From assembly GCF_000687475.1 (NCBI RefSeq), contig NC_057317.1, forward strand, positions 2,790,001 to 2,854,000: DNA of 64,000 nucleotides, written 5' to 3'. Shown here in pieces: positions 12,319 through 24,423 of the stretch (within the stretch, counting starts at the first letter, position 1; each line of letters opens with the position of its first letter). The DNA comes from Ustilaginoidea virens (lineage: Eukaryota > Ascomycota > Sordariomycetes > Hypocreales > Clavicipitaceae). Made by a program: the position numbers and the translations under genes. Under the pieces are notes generated by a model. That model did no database searches and was not told where the DNA came from. It was given only the letters and a program-made list of their open reading frames with translations.

Positions 12319-13104
12319 CGCGACCGTTGCGGGGGCCACCCTTTTTTTTTTTTTTTTTTGATTTTTGATTTTTCTTTTTTATATTTACGTGTCACGGACC
12401 CGGAGAATGGCGCGTTTCGTTTGGCAGATTCAGCAGTCCACGGTGTACTTCTGTCTTCCTTTTTGCCCTTGTCCTTTTTTTTTTTTTTTCGCCTCCTCGT
12501 CCACCTCGGCCATGTGTGGGTTGATTTTCAGTGTCCGTCTCGGTTGGACCTGGCGTGCTGTGCTTTGTGCTGTCTTGGTCGTTGCCGTGCTTTTGCTTTT
12601 TCTGCCCCTCGTCTCGTCTACTTGGCTTGCCGTTAGTGGCTGGTCAAAGATTTCCGTCCCTTGGAGACCTCGACGTGGTCGCCATCACCATTTTCGCTCG
12701 TGCCAAGGCTCGGGCAGACAGGCGCAATAGGAAAGCGGGTGCCCTCTGTCTTGCCTGCATTCAGAATGGCCAGGTTTGCAGGGCCCGTTGCCCGAGCATC
12801 TCATCCATGTTGATGCTGGTCTGACCTACATGACGGGGGTTATAAAATTTTAGATACAAAGAGTCTGCATTACAATGGCAAATCACTTGCATTTCAAGTA
12901 AAGCACATTTCTGACCAAATATGGCACAATCGCGAGAGTGACATGTCGTCCATGTCATTTTTACTGCTCAGATGAGATGCAAGAAAAAAAAGGACGTCAA
13001 CTTTGCCCTGAACTGCCATAAAAGGAACCGCTGCGCGAATAGGAAAGCGCCCCTGACCCCCAAGACAAACAGAAAAATGATTAAATGCATACCCTCCCGC
13101 CACA
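12319..13104. other. Convergent intergenic region
   Basis: It lies between the stops of ssr4 (+) and the chitinase (-). T runs at 12342-12359 and 12477-12490 fit 3' UTR sequence. No gene is seen. Confidence 0.5.
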
Positions 13105-16065
13105 CTAGGAAGCGCCGTTCTTGATGTTCTCATAACGGCTCTGCGGATAGCTCAGCATGTTTTCCGTCGCCTCTAATTGTCCCAGGTAGGTGGCCATTGA
13201 GCCAACGAGGCTGTCGCTCCCTTTCTTGTCGCCAGACGCCTGCCAGAATACGGCACCTCCTAGGCCCTTGCTCTTGACGTAATCAGCCTTCAGCTTGGCC
13301 GATTCGGCATTGTCGTACGACACCAGCTCGCGGGTTTTGGGGTCGTAGCTCCAGGCTGCTCCCAGCTGTGGGTCAACCGTGACTTGGGCTCCAGGCAGTG
13401 GGAGATCACGGTACGGCCTAATGCCTTTTGATGCTCCCGGGGCGGTGCCGGAGAAGGGCGTTCCCATCCCTTCAGTGTTTGCAAAAGACCTTCCGTAGAG
13501 AGGCAGCCCAAGAACAATCTTGTTCGGGGCTATTCCAGCACTTATATAGTCCTCAACTGCTTGTGCAGTGTTGAACTTGGTAGTCCTCATATCAGCACGA
13601 TTGGCCTGTATGTTGGCCTGGTGACTCGTAGTATTATAATGTGAATCGGCATAGTCATAGCTCAACAGATTCCAGACATCGAGGTACTGGTCCATAGCTT
13701 TGAGGTTTAGCAGGCGATACTGAGTAGGGCCAACTGGAGCGGCAATGGTGAGAAGATGGTGGTAATTTTGCTTATTTGCGGACGCGTAGTTGTCGAGGGC
13801 GCTTCGGGTTTCCTGAAGAAGCTTTAGGAAACCATCCGCTTCGGCAGCATCCTTTGGATACTCCCAGTCAATGTCGATTCCGTCCATACCCCAATCCGCC
13901 ATGAGCCTGACGGCGCTGGAAGCAAAGTTCTTTCTGCCTTGCTCAGATCCTGCAATTCTGGCGAACTTGCCTTGCCGCGAGTATTTGAAACCTCCAACGG
14001 ATAGGAGAGTTTTGAGCTTGCGGTTCCTCTTCTTCAAACCGTAAAGCTGATACACAACACCTTGAGCATTACTACTGTTTCTGGCAACGAAGCCGAGACT
14101 GGATGAATTGCCCCCGCCGTAAAGCTTCTCGACATCAGCATACGGATCAGAAGAGATTCTTTGTTACACTTCCAGTTAGCAAAACCGTTCACTCCATGCG
14201 CAAGGCTTGCAGAGGCTTAGGAAAGCTTAGATAGAAAGTGCTGGCAAGCAGGCAAAAGACTTACACAGTTCCATCATCCTTCAAATCAGCAAATGCATAC
14301 AATAGGTGGGTAATCTTATCGATCGCCATCTCCTGAGGTTGGTAGTCTGTGCTATAGATTCCCCTGCATGCCTAATGTTAGCCATGTTGGTGTTTCGGAG
14401 CTTTAGACTACCGCGGTCTTACCAATTGGTGAAATATAGCATATTTCGTGCTCCTCCAAGGTTCCCGTTCTGTGTAACAGGAGGCGTCGGAGACACAGGG
14501 TTTACGAATCTGAAGCCAGCGCCACTCACGTTTGCCGCTCCGGCCGAGCTTGCAGGCGTCTTGAAGATAGAGGCAGTGGGAACCGTGAATACGCTCCCAG
14601 TGGGAGTCACTGATACGCTCCAGGAGCCGGTTGTATTTGTGGGACTTCTGAAGCTGGAATCAGTTGGTAATGTGGTTCCTGGTCCAGAAAAAGGCGGGTT
14701 TTCGGCTTCATCACTGCCAACATCACCATCAGGCTCCGCGCTATTATCCAAGTCGTCGTCCTGCCTAGTGTCGTTGGCCCATTGCCCGCCGTCGTTTGCA
14801 TCAATGCCCTGGGGATTACCCTGAGAGGGCTGTGGAATCTGGCTGCCATCTTTTGTGGTTGAAACGGTAGGGAGATGTGATGATGTTTGTGGAGGTGTAG
14901 GCTGTGTGTCCTGGGTCGACTCAATGTCAGCAGCAACGTCCTGACCCTGCTGGTCCTGGTTCCGTTGAGTATCTGATCCTTCTTGTTGCACGTTCTCCTC
15001 TGCATTCAAAGCTGAGTCATTATTGTCCCGATCCTGTTCAGCATCTGATTCGTTTTGTGGTGCCTGTGAGTCCGACGGTGAGTTATTGGCTGCAACAGAA
15101 TCCTGGTCTTGCCGGTCCTGGCCCTGTTCCGCATCCGTTTCTTCCTGTTGTACGTTGTTTTCTGTGGTTGGCTGATTGACAGCAGTAGAATCCTGGTCTT
15201 GCTTGTCCGGTTGGTCCATCTGGTTCTGGTCCGGTTCTGCATCCGTTCCTCCTTGCTGTACGTTGTTTTCTCTGCCCGAGGTTGACTGATTGACAGCAGT
15301 AGAATCCTGATCTTCTTTGTCCGGTTGGTCCGTCTGGTCCTGGTCCTGTTCCGGGTCTGTTTCTTCTTGTTGTACGTCGTTTTCTGTGTCCGAAGTGGAC
15401 TGACTGGCAGCAACAGAGTCCTGGTCCTGCTGGTCCTTCTGGTCAACCGGTGGTTGTTGCGCCTTACTCTCTGAAGCTAACGTCGACTCATCAGTAGCTT
15501 CAGAATCCTGGTCCCCCTGTCCGGCATCTGAGCCCCTTTGTTGCGTCGTATCATCCGTGTCCAAAGTTGACTCTTTGTCATCAGTGGGACGTACGTTCTG
15601 GTTTTGTTCAGAAGGCGAGGCCGGTATCAGTGATGTTCCGCTTGCATCTGAAGTAGTCCCATCGTCAGCAATATCCTGGTCCCGCTGACTTTGGTTACGT
15701 CCAGAAGCTGAGTCTCCTTGTGTCACTTTCTGCTCCGTCTTCAGAGCCGGCTGACTGGTAGCAACAGTTGTTGGTCCCTGATCTGATTCAGCCGTCGATG
15801 GTCTTTGCTGTGCTTTGCTCTCTGTGTTCCGAGCTGGATCATCGGTAGCAACAGGGTCTGATTCTTGTGAGCTTCCCGTAGAAGACAAGAAAGAAGTCGA
15901 CGTTGGCTGGAATGGAACTGTGACAGACACATAGATGGTGGTAGGTACAAAGACTGTAGACGGCTGCCCCCCAGCGCATGTGTTAGTGTAGACGCTGACA
16001 TCTTGCGCTGCAGCATCGCCCACATAAGCCAGCAAGGGCAGAGTGGAAAGGATTAGCCTGTACAT
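13105..16065 (-). CDS. Secreted GH18 chitinase with long Gln/Asp-rich repeat region
   Basis: Three exons read on the minus strand, 16065-14423, 14363-14265 and 14158-13105, give 931 aa. The start at 16063-16065 opens a signal peptide (MYRLILSTLPLLAYV, cleavage near AAA-QD); the upstream ATG at 16137 would bury it. About residues 60-430 are Ser/Thr/Gln/Asp-rich with diverged repeats of about 35-40 residues. The catalytic domain starts near residue 540 (NMLYFTNW), with SVGGF at 634-638 and the active-site motif DGIDIDWE at 673-680, Glu680 being the expected proton donor. GH18 enzymes cleave chitin. The N-terminal repeat region in place of a lectin or binding module is unusual. The introns begin GTAAGA and GTAAGT. 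A wall or extracellular role is inferred. Confidence 0.92.
14880..15560 (-). repeat. In-frame diverged tandem repeats in chitinase gene
   Basis: Units of roughly 105-120 bp encode variants of QDQDSTAVNQST followed by NNVQQ and ETDAEQ. About five or six diverged copies are visible, the closest pair around 15170-15400. They lie between the signal peptide and the catalytic domain. Confidence 0.75.
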
Positions 16066-17529
16066 CTGATTCGAACGAATCCCTAGCTTCTCGGAGTAGT
16101 ATAGAGGGGAGGTGGCAATGGTTGGAGAAAGGCTCATGAAACAAAAAAAAAAGGATCGATAGGATCAATGGGGTTGAAGGAGGGAAGAGGGGCAAGAGGG
16201 GCAAGAGGGGCAAGAGCTTGATTTATTGTCAATATCAGGCCAAGGAGCGGGAAACGGAGCATCAGACGCAACATCTGTGACTTGGCGAGTGGCCCAAGGC
16301 AGTAAGGTAGGTAGGGGAATCGACTGTAGTATTGTCTCAGCATGATGAAGCATTGGCCCGGGACCACTTGGGTCCACGGTTCCATCTATTCATGGAAAGG
16401 CTGACATGACAGCAACCGAGTGCTCCGAATATCCTGCCATGTTCCTGCTTGGGGAGGGATCAGCTTTGTCAGTCTTGTTCAGTGAGGGAGGATATGCGCA
16501 GCAGCGTAGTTTGTCAGCGGAAACGCGCATCCATCCTGAAAGCATTGCCCAAGAAAGACGTGCCAACGCTGGCATGGTGAAGCTGGAAGGAGGTTTTGTT
16601 GCTTTGCCAATCGCTCCCATACTCAGGGTACACATCCTCCTCTATCGCTAAGAATAGGGGCCGACATGACTGGAGGTAAGGGAGTGGTGATGACACGAAA
16701 TCCCCGCGTACGGCGTTGACCTGGCCTGTCTCCAGCTGCTGGCCAACGGGAAAGAGCAATAGAGCGAGGGACTGGAGTCTGGAGCACTTGCGCAGCAGCT
16801 GCCCTCCTCGTTCACCTCGGAGCCCCACAGCTGGAATATCCTGCACTGTGGCAGTACTTTCTGTCAGCATACGCCACCAGCATATCCAACTTATTCTTCT
16901 TCTTCTCCTCCTTCTTTTTCTTCTTCTTTTCCTTTTTCTTTTTTTTTTAAATTTTTTTTTCGAATGCGTAGTAAGCCGTACGGTGCTGTTGTATAAATAG
17001 CCTGGTCGGGATGACAGGGCGGTCAATGTTCTGCGGGTTGTGGTTGTCGCGAGCGCGTGGCGTGGGTCTCGAGGCTTGAGAACGGACCTCAGGTTGACCT
17101 CTCTTGATCCAGCCAGACTCATCACAATTGCTTCAATATCGACTTGTTCCTGACTGTATGGCATGGGGTGGGGTGCCAACATACACAGCCCAGCCCAGCC
17201 CAGCCCACTTCCATTTTTATCCAGAAGCCTTCCATCGTACTGTCCCGCCTAGGAAACTGCAAGCTGCTTCTTTTTCTGCTTTCTCGTCTAGTTCCACCCT
17301 TGCATGGTGCCGGCCAGTCTCTGTTTTCCCTGGTTTATTTGCGTAGCCTAGCCACCAGGCAACGCACTTGAATGCCGGAAAGAATAGGCCCGACTTGTCT
17401 CAGCATCAGCGCAGATATTTTCCTCGTGGCCAATGCTGATAGCTGCCATCAGGTTTGGATTGACGGCAGGTTGATCAAGTCGTTCGTCCATATCGCCTTC
17501 TGTATTCGAGTCCATCTTTCGCAAGGACT
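16066..17529. other. Intergenic, promoter side of chitinase
   Basis: No coding region I can support. A direct repeat of GAGGGGCAA lies at about 16186-16215, a T/C-rich block at 16888-16950 and a TATAAATA sequence at 16992-16999 on the plus strand with no identified plus-strand gene after it. Chitinase promoter elements are expected at the left end. Confidence 0.45.
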
Positions 17530-17977
17530 TTACTTCGCAGTACAGTAACCGTCGACGAATAGAACCTCTTTTTCTGGTGGTGCTCGTGTATCCTTGCGTC
17601 CATCAGACAACACTCCCCAACCATAGAAATGTGTCGTGGGTGTAGAGGCAATCGCTACATCCAATACCTAGACCCGACCGTCATTGACAAAGCACATTAG
17701 TTTCAGTCTTGTCGTCCTTCATTCACGAAACATAATCCTTCTGGCGGCGCTTTGCAGTTCGTTTCAGAGTGTTCGGGACTACTTACCCGCTGGCCTTCCT
17801 ATTTGGCCATTCATCGACACGTCCGTGACGTCCATGACGCTCGACAAACAATGGCGGTTGATGAGCCGCTTCGCTCCATTATCAGTACCAAGCACCGGTG
17901 ATGGCAAATTCCGCCATGTCACTTTTACAAACTCAATGTCCGTGCTGTATAGTGCTGAAAGCAGCAGCAAGCGGCAT
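17530..17977 (-). CDS. Unresolved small gene or gene remnant
   Basis: Two coding-like segments join on the minus strand: 17954-17787 and 17654-17530. The first ends at a good donor (GTAAGT); joining to the acceptor before 17654 keeps the frame and gives a C-terminus of 40 codons before TAA, containing THFYGWGVLSDGRKD and VLFVDGYCTAK. The first segment includes VKVTWRNLPSPVLG. No in-frame ATG precedes it. The ATG at 17975-17977 (MPLAAAF) is in another frame, so either a first exon is hidden or a frameshift has broken the start. Only 84 bp separate it from the stop of the molybdenum cofactor sulfurase gene on the same strand. I do not recognise the protein. Confidence 0.35.
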
Positions 17978-18060
17978 TAACTCGAGGCAAGTGCCGGGTT
18001 GTTCATTGCCATCCGACGAGGAATAGTCTCGTCGTGTCCATGATATGCTATGAGCACGTC

Positions 18061-20613
18061 TCACGGAAGCCTCCTTTCAACGGTGACAGCTGCTCCGACT
18101 TCGATGGTGGGTGATTGACCGGCCGAAGTAGAATCTCCTCTCTGCGGCTCATGTCGCATATGTGCTCCAAAATACACCTTTCCATCGAATCTTCGTATCT
18201 TTGCCAGCGTTGAAAGAGGTTCCTGTCTTCTATGCCCCGTTGCTTGATCAACACAAACCATCTGACAGCGCCGACAAGCACCGAGCAGCCTGAAATCATG
18301 GCTTCCAATGCGGATTCGACTCCACCCATCTTCAGAGTAGGCACTCTGGCCCACCGTGCCATCTTCAGCATTGCTTGCAACGACGACGTTGGCTCTGAAT
18401 GAATCTTGTGATACAATCTCTCCGCCCCTTTGCACAATCTCTTCATTCAAGGCATCAACACTGCTGCTATGGATCAGCAGGATTGGGCTCTCATTTGACA
18501 ACAATATCTTGCCCCGTCCTGGCCATTCGGAATCCGAGTCTGGTGGAGAAGGAATGTCGGGAAAGGATCCTGGAAGAGTGAGGTGCCTGCCGAATGGTTG
18601 ATCTTTCTGGATTCCGGCTTTGGCTGTCCGGCAAGTGAGGCCCTGACCACCGGCAGGAAATCTTGCCAGTACACAAGGAACGCCTAGTGCCTCGGAGAAA
18701 AAAGCGTTCACGTCGGAGGACACGTACGCCCGTGCTGAGATCTGCTCTCCGCAAACTCGTGAGGGCATATGCTTTGACGCGTGCTCAAAGAAGGCTGGGT
18801 TCACATATAGAGGTATCTGAAGCTCGGAAGGGAGATTCGCATCGCTGCGCGGACCAATGTAGGATACCCTCAGCAGCCCATTCTCGAAATCAAGAATTGG
18901 CCGAAGTAGTGCCATCTTGGGGTAGCGCTTCTGACTGAGAGCCTGGCCAGAACCGGGATGGATTAAACACCATTCACGGTCCCAGGCCAAACCCTCTGGC
19001 CTTACTTCCCACCTTCTCCCCGCGGGAACGTTGAAACCACCACAGCTCTTTATGGGATAAACAGTTATTGATGTCACTCGTAGTCCGCAAGTCGAATCTG
19101 ACGGACCCGTCTCGCCATGGTTCGGTACCACAGCATTAGGGCACTCGTTTTCAATGTGGAACTCGCGCACAAATGCCAAGAATCGGTCAACGTCGGATTC
19201 TAGACTCATGGCTCCCAAACTTGCCCGTATGACCCCCGTGGGCTTGCCATTCATGATCTCGTTTTCAGCACCGCATCGATAGCCAGCAGAGAGATTTCTC
19301 TTCATCTCCCAAGGTTCTAGGCCCAAGGCAGCAGCCATTTTCCCAGGGCTACATAGACCGCCCGTCCGAATGTGAATATTCCGGAGAACAGCCAGTTTCT
19401 CAAATTCTGCCAAGCTGACCCAGCCGCCTGCGCTGTTTTGCAGGTTGAACGAGACCACTGGCCCTGTTCCGAGCGAATCGGGGACCTCTGGCTGGTCATG
19501 ATACATGACGCAAACCGGTAGGGAATTGCCGTGTCTCAATTTGCGAAGCTCGTCAAAGAGTCTCTTAGCTAGGTAAGATGTATGCGCACTAACGCGTTCC
19601 ATGGAACCAAACAGATTTGAAAACACTGCCATGGCTGAATCGAGCGCCATGATACTATGGAACGGTAATGTGCCGTCTTCCAGGCGTTCGTGAAGGAATT
19701 GGCTTTTCCGCACATGCCATTGCTCTTTCTTGTGGCACGATACCAGGTCAACTGTACCGCCACCGAAGTAGCGACGATGGCTAAAAATGTGCTCTGCAGA
19801 ATGCCTGACTATCAAGGCCCCGAGATCTGGGAATCCGAAAATTTTGTACAGACTGAGAACGATGAAATCGGCGGCAAAATCAGGAGAGCCCAGGTCAAGT
19901 TGCGATGTGGCACTGAACGACGCTGCGTCAAGAAGCGTGAATGTAGAGGCTGAAGCGCTTCTGCGACTAGCTTTGAGATCTCGTGGCCATGATAGGGGAT
20001 ACCGCTGGCCGTTCATGTGAGATTGAGCAGAGTAAGCAAACAGAGTTGCGGATGATGTGTCGGGCCGAACAATCGCATCGCCGCCTTTCAAGCATAGGTT
20101 GATGCCGCCATCATCGACACATTTACTTTGATTTGCGTCTTCCCTAGCTCCCACAAGGCTCGTGTGACATGAGTTATGATAGACGTAGGAGTAGCCATTT
20201 GGGAGCGCTCTCATGGCTTCGACCACAAGCTTTACCCCGGCAGTGGCATTTGCGACAAAGACTAAATCATATTCTGACGGATCTGCCTTGAAAAAACGGA
20301 GTAATTGCAGCCGTACATCATCTATCTTGGCTGCTGAAAGTTGCGATGATGACGATCCGGAATGCGGGTTGCCATAAAGGGTATGTGTTAGTTTATGAGA
20401 AAATGTGTCCATCAAGGACTTGGCGCATAAAGTTGATCCCGCATGATCCAGGTAAACGCAGTCTTAAAAGGCCGGCCATGTTAACAAACAGAGATGGAGA
20501 AAATGGATAAAATTCCGAATCTCGAGATCACAAGTACCTTTGAGCATAGGGTATTCCCGATCTCGAAACCCCTCGACCGCAACGTTATACCCAGGCCTCT
20601 GTCGCTCAGCCAT
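18061..20613 (-). CDS. hxB: Molybdenum cofactor sulfurase
   Basis: Two exons on the minus strand, 20613-20538 and 20462-18061, give 825 aa. The N-terminal part is a NifS-like PLP-dependent cysteine desulfurase: YLDHAGSTLCAKSL across the junction, the PLP-lysine motif SLYKIFGFP with Lys near residue 232, and RTGGLCSPG with the likely persulfide-bearing Cys. The C-terminal part is a MOSC module: ITVYPIKSCGGF, then FRLLGACRRCQMVCVDQ. The enzyme adds the terminal sulfur to the molybdenum cofactor of xanthine dehydrogenase and aldehyde oxidase type enzymes; the Aspergillus homologue is hxB. The intron (20463-20537) begins GTACTT. It is divergent from Ars2 across a gap of about 1 kb. Confidence 0.95.
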
Positions 20614-21667
20614 CGATTCTTGCCGCGTTGGCCGTGTCACGCCAGACTACTCCGTCTAGCCACTCGGCTACGCCGTTGAGCAAGGGGCGGATGCCGAGTT
20701 CACATAAGACGGTTAGTGGACCAAAGCGCAACTTGCTACAGTATGCAACTTTGACGCGCAGTCAGTTTTGGTGTGAGCAACATTCCGAACGACGTCGAAT
20801 TCGGTCTTGGGTCGCTCAACAAGATGGGCGGACTTCTTTGGTGCTTCTACTAGTGGTACCTTAGCATAATATGTAGTAAGAGGTACGTAGGCGCCAAGTC
20901 CTCGGAGGTCGCCGCCACCTTCCTCGGAAGCAAACCAAACGTGCGCGCGTGAGGGGGGACTACGGATGGCTGAGGTAATAATGACAGTGTCAGGTCATTC
21001 CTCACACCGTGCTTCCTTTGCCGATTCTCGCCTCAGGGTCGGAGTGAATGCGAGACTGCAGCGAACGAGCTGGCAGCTCCACCCGCGCTTCTCTGATTGA
21101 GTCCCTGGCCTCTCCCAACCACCTTCACGGTGCTGCACGGTTTGTTGTTCGTTCTCAACGGCATTCGAGCAGGCACGTATTTGCACCGCATCGCCATCAT
21201 TGGAGTTGCGCAGTCATTGACTTTCAGTTCGTTATTCCCTTCTACTTTGCCTCTCTTAAATCTTCACCCCTGCCGCACCCCAATGGTCAATCTGGACTCC
21301 TTCCTGCTTAACCTGAATGGTCCAATTTCATTCTCCTCTGCCCGTTTTTGCGTCTTTGAATCAATTTTCTATCCGCCCCCTTTATCCTCTTTCTGATGAA
21401 TAGTTTGAGGCTTCATCATTATTCTTCTTTTCCCATTTGGCCTTCTTTGGCATTTTTCGTCGTCTCTTGCTCTCCAACCTGCCTTCCGATTATTCTCATT
21501 GAAGATGTGTTCTCTAACCGTCATTGTATTGCCGATTGACAGGCAAACAGCTCCGTCGCCTCATTAGCAGCTCAATGGTATCGCAAAACGATCCACGGAG
21601 TCATCCAAGCTGCTAAACACAAACCTGAAAAGAACCGGCTGTCTGGCCACAGACTCCTGTGCTCGCA
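20614..21667. other. Bidirectional promoter region
   Basis: It separates molybdenum cofactor sulfurase (-) from Ars2 (+). C/T-rich leader-like sequence fills 21200-21560. No coding region is supported. Confidence 0.5.
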
Positions 21668-24423
21668 ATGGACTCTTACTCGCATCGAGACCCTTCGGCA
21701 AGGTCACCACCGGACCGAACCTGGGGCCGTGACGAGTCGAGGAATTGGGAGGAGCGTTCTGAAAACTTTTATCGCGCAAGATCCCCAGGTATGAATCACT
21801 GCTACCCTAATCCTTGTCCATTGCCCTGACGACTTGGTGTCGTGGTCAAAAGCGAAATAACAGCTAATAAGAATCAGGCAATGACCGGAGAGATCGCAGA
21901 CGTTCACGATCTCCCGGGCCAGTCGACCGGTACGAACCTCGTTCTCGCCGAGAAGATAGAGAAAGAGACGATCGCCGAAGGATAAACTCGCCTCCTGCAA
22001 ACATTGACCGCTACGTCCCAGGCCAGGAGAATGCTTCACCCGGATTGACTGTAAATCCTTTAGCGGATCCTTCTCGATTGCCGTACCAAGTAGGGTTCTC
22101 CTACTTCGGAGAATGGTGGCGAATGAACGAGAAGATCAAGGACGATAAGGAACGTGCCAAGCCAGGTCGCAGACGGGAGCCAGAACGACCTCGCGGGGCT
22201 CGAGAAACCCAGGAGGAACGCGAAAAAGAAAAGGCCAAAATCCAAGCTGCTTATGACTCGTATAAAGAAGAGCTTCAGGCAAAGATGGCGAGAGCGTTTG
22301 TGACGGAGCATAAAAAAGAGCAATGGTTCAGAGAAAGATATGTGCCAGAACTTCGCGACGAGCTCCGAAGCAAGCTCAATGAAATCCGTCGTGGTGGTTA
22401 CAGCCAGTGGGAGCAAGATCTTGAAACTGGAACCTTTGATGAGTTCTCATTGGAAGGTCTTCCCAAGGCAGACAGCAACGGCGCTGGTGGTATTGTCGAA
22501 AAAGAGGAGGGCGAGGCCACATCAAGCAATGAAATATTAGGCGTCGGCGACCTCCTTCCTGCCAATGGAGCTGACATTCGGGATGAACATCAGTTTCAGC
22601 CTACGCTTCTGATCAAGACGATTGCCCCACACGTCAGTCGGCAAAACTTGGAAACGTTCTGCAAAGAGAATTTAGGGGAAGGAGAAGGGGGCTTCAAGTG
22701 GCTGTCCCTCTCAGATCCCAATCCGAGTAAACGATATCACCGTATTGGTTGGGTCATGCTCCATCCCTCCTCGGAAACTGCGCTTCCCACTGACCGGTCG
22801 GATCCGAAGGACGAGGATGGTGATGAAAACCTAGCATCTCCCCAACCGGTGTTGAATGCGGAAAAAGCCCTTGAAGCAGTGAACGGTAAAACGGTAAAGG
22901 ATGAGGTTCGAGGCGACTTTGTCTGCCACGTCGGCGTTCACAATCCACCGAATAATCCCCGAAAGAAAGCATTGTGGGATCTCTTCTCCGCTCCCGAGCG
23001 TATAGAGCGAGATTTGTTGCTGGTTCAGCGATTGGTCAACAAGTTTGAGGAGGACTTTGGCTCCGATTTCCAGGCCATTCTGAAGGTCCAGGAAAAGGTT
23101 GAGGATCTTCGCAACGCTGGTCGTCTGCAGCCGGCCATCTCATCCGTTCCGTCCAAGAAGGTAAAGAAGCAGCGCGAAGTCGTCTTGGATGAAGCAATGG
23201 ACGATGACTATGGAATGGCTGAGCAGGAGGAGGAGGAAGAGGATGAAGATGATGGCGCTCATGGTGATGAGACCGACGATGAGGATATGCTCGTCAAGAA
23301 GAAACAGCTCGACCTCCTGATTGAGTATCTGCGTCGGGTATTCAATTTTTGCTTCTTCTGCGTCTTTGAAAGCGACTCTGTCCATGAGTTGACGCGGAAG
23401 TGTCCAGGAGGTCATCTCCGCCGACCCAGAAGCACTTTGTCATCGTCGGCAAGGGCTGTCGCTCGTGCAAGTGCCACAGGCGAGCCATTTCCGGAAAAGA
23501 AGAAGCCCGAGGCGGAGGAAGCCGATGCAGAAGCAGCGGAAGGGGACAAGAAATTTCGAAGCACATCAAACAAGACTGAGCAACAGTTACTTCGGGCCTA
23601 CAACTGGGTCAAGACATTTGAGGACAAGATCATACAAATCTTGGAACCTCAAAGAGTCAACATTCGCAAGCTTGGCGGCCGACCAGTAGAGCAGGCCGTA
23701 GAGGAAGAGCTGGCCAAATACGTCAAACAGGAGGATGAGCACAAGTGGCGCTGTAAAGCGCCCGAATGCACCAAGCTGTTCAAAGAAGAGCATTTCTGGA
23801 AGAAGCACATGGAGAAGCGGCACGGAGAATTGCTGGAAAATCTGAAGCAAGAGGTTTGTTCACCGCGACTCCCCGCATTCGTTTGGCCATTTCAGATTAC
23901 TGACGAGAATGTTGTTCGCTCGTTCCAGTTCGAGCTCATTAATGCCTACGTCATGGATCCATCGCACATTGCACCTTCGAGAACCGATGCTAATTCGAAC
24001 GGGCATTTCCCACCTGCTAGCGGGCAGTCTGCCACTGGAACTCCGCGGGGCTTCAACCTCCAGAACTTTACGATGAATGGAGTCATGGGCATGGCAGGCT
24101 TCCCGATGACTGGCGGCAACTTCCCTCCAATGTTCACCAGCATACCAGCCGGAAATTGGAATCCAATGAGCGAGGATCGTTCAGGTGGTGGCCCCATACG
24201 ACGAGGTGGTATGGGCAGTCGGGGTCAATATCGCGCCGCACCGTACGAGCGTCGCGTAAACCGCTTCGACGGAGGCCGCAATCGGCCTGGCGGGTCTCGA
24301 TGGGGAGACGGAGCAGGCGGTGCAGCTGGTGGTCCCCGGGAAGCTGTGCAGGGCCGGAGCCTGAAGAGCTACGAAGATCTTGACCACGTTTCTGGCAGTG
24401 GTGGAGGCGAGCTCAACTATTAA
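21668..24423 (+). CDS. Ars2/Serrate zinc-finger protein
   Basis: Exons 21668-21788, 21878-23853 and 23929-24423 give 863 aa. The N-terminus is Arg/Ser/Asp-rich. The SERRATE/Ars2 N-terminal region follows (YQVGFSYFGEWWRMNEK, then EQWFRERYVPELR), then a Glu-rich acidic stretch and a C2H2 finger near residues 665-690 (CKAPECTKLFKEEHF, then HMEKRH). After the finger comes ELINAYVMDPSHIAP, typical of the family, and the C-terminus is Gly/Arg-rich. Ars2/Serrate links the nuclear cap-binding complex to RNA processing and decay. The last intron (23854-23928) is 75 nt with no stop, so leaving it in would add 25 residues. A CTGAC branch point and the direct join KQE-FELINAYV favour removal. The GTATTC at 23339 is not used: the protein reads on through family sequence. 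Confidence 0.92.

Noticed and set aside
10414..12339. Long open frames on the minus strand opposite ssr4
   Set aside because: They are GC-rich shadows of the real coding strand with Arg/Gly/Ala-rich composition.
16992..16999. TATAAATA on the plus strand
   Set aside because: No plus-strand gene follows within several hundred bases; probably chance.
23339..23460. Possible extra intron in Ars2 starting GTATTC
   Set aside because: The sequence VFNFCFFCVFESDSVHEL continues as protein in the family as I remember it, and no good acceptor restores a better join.
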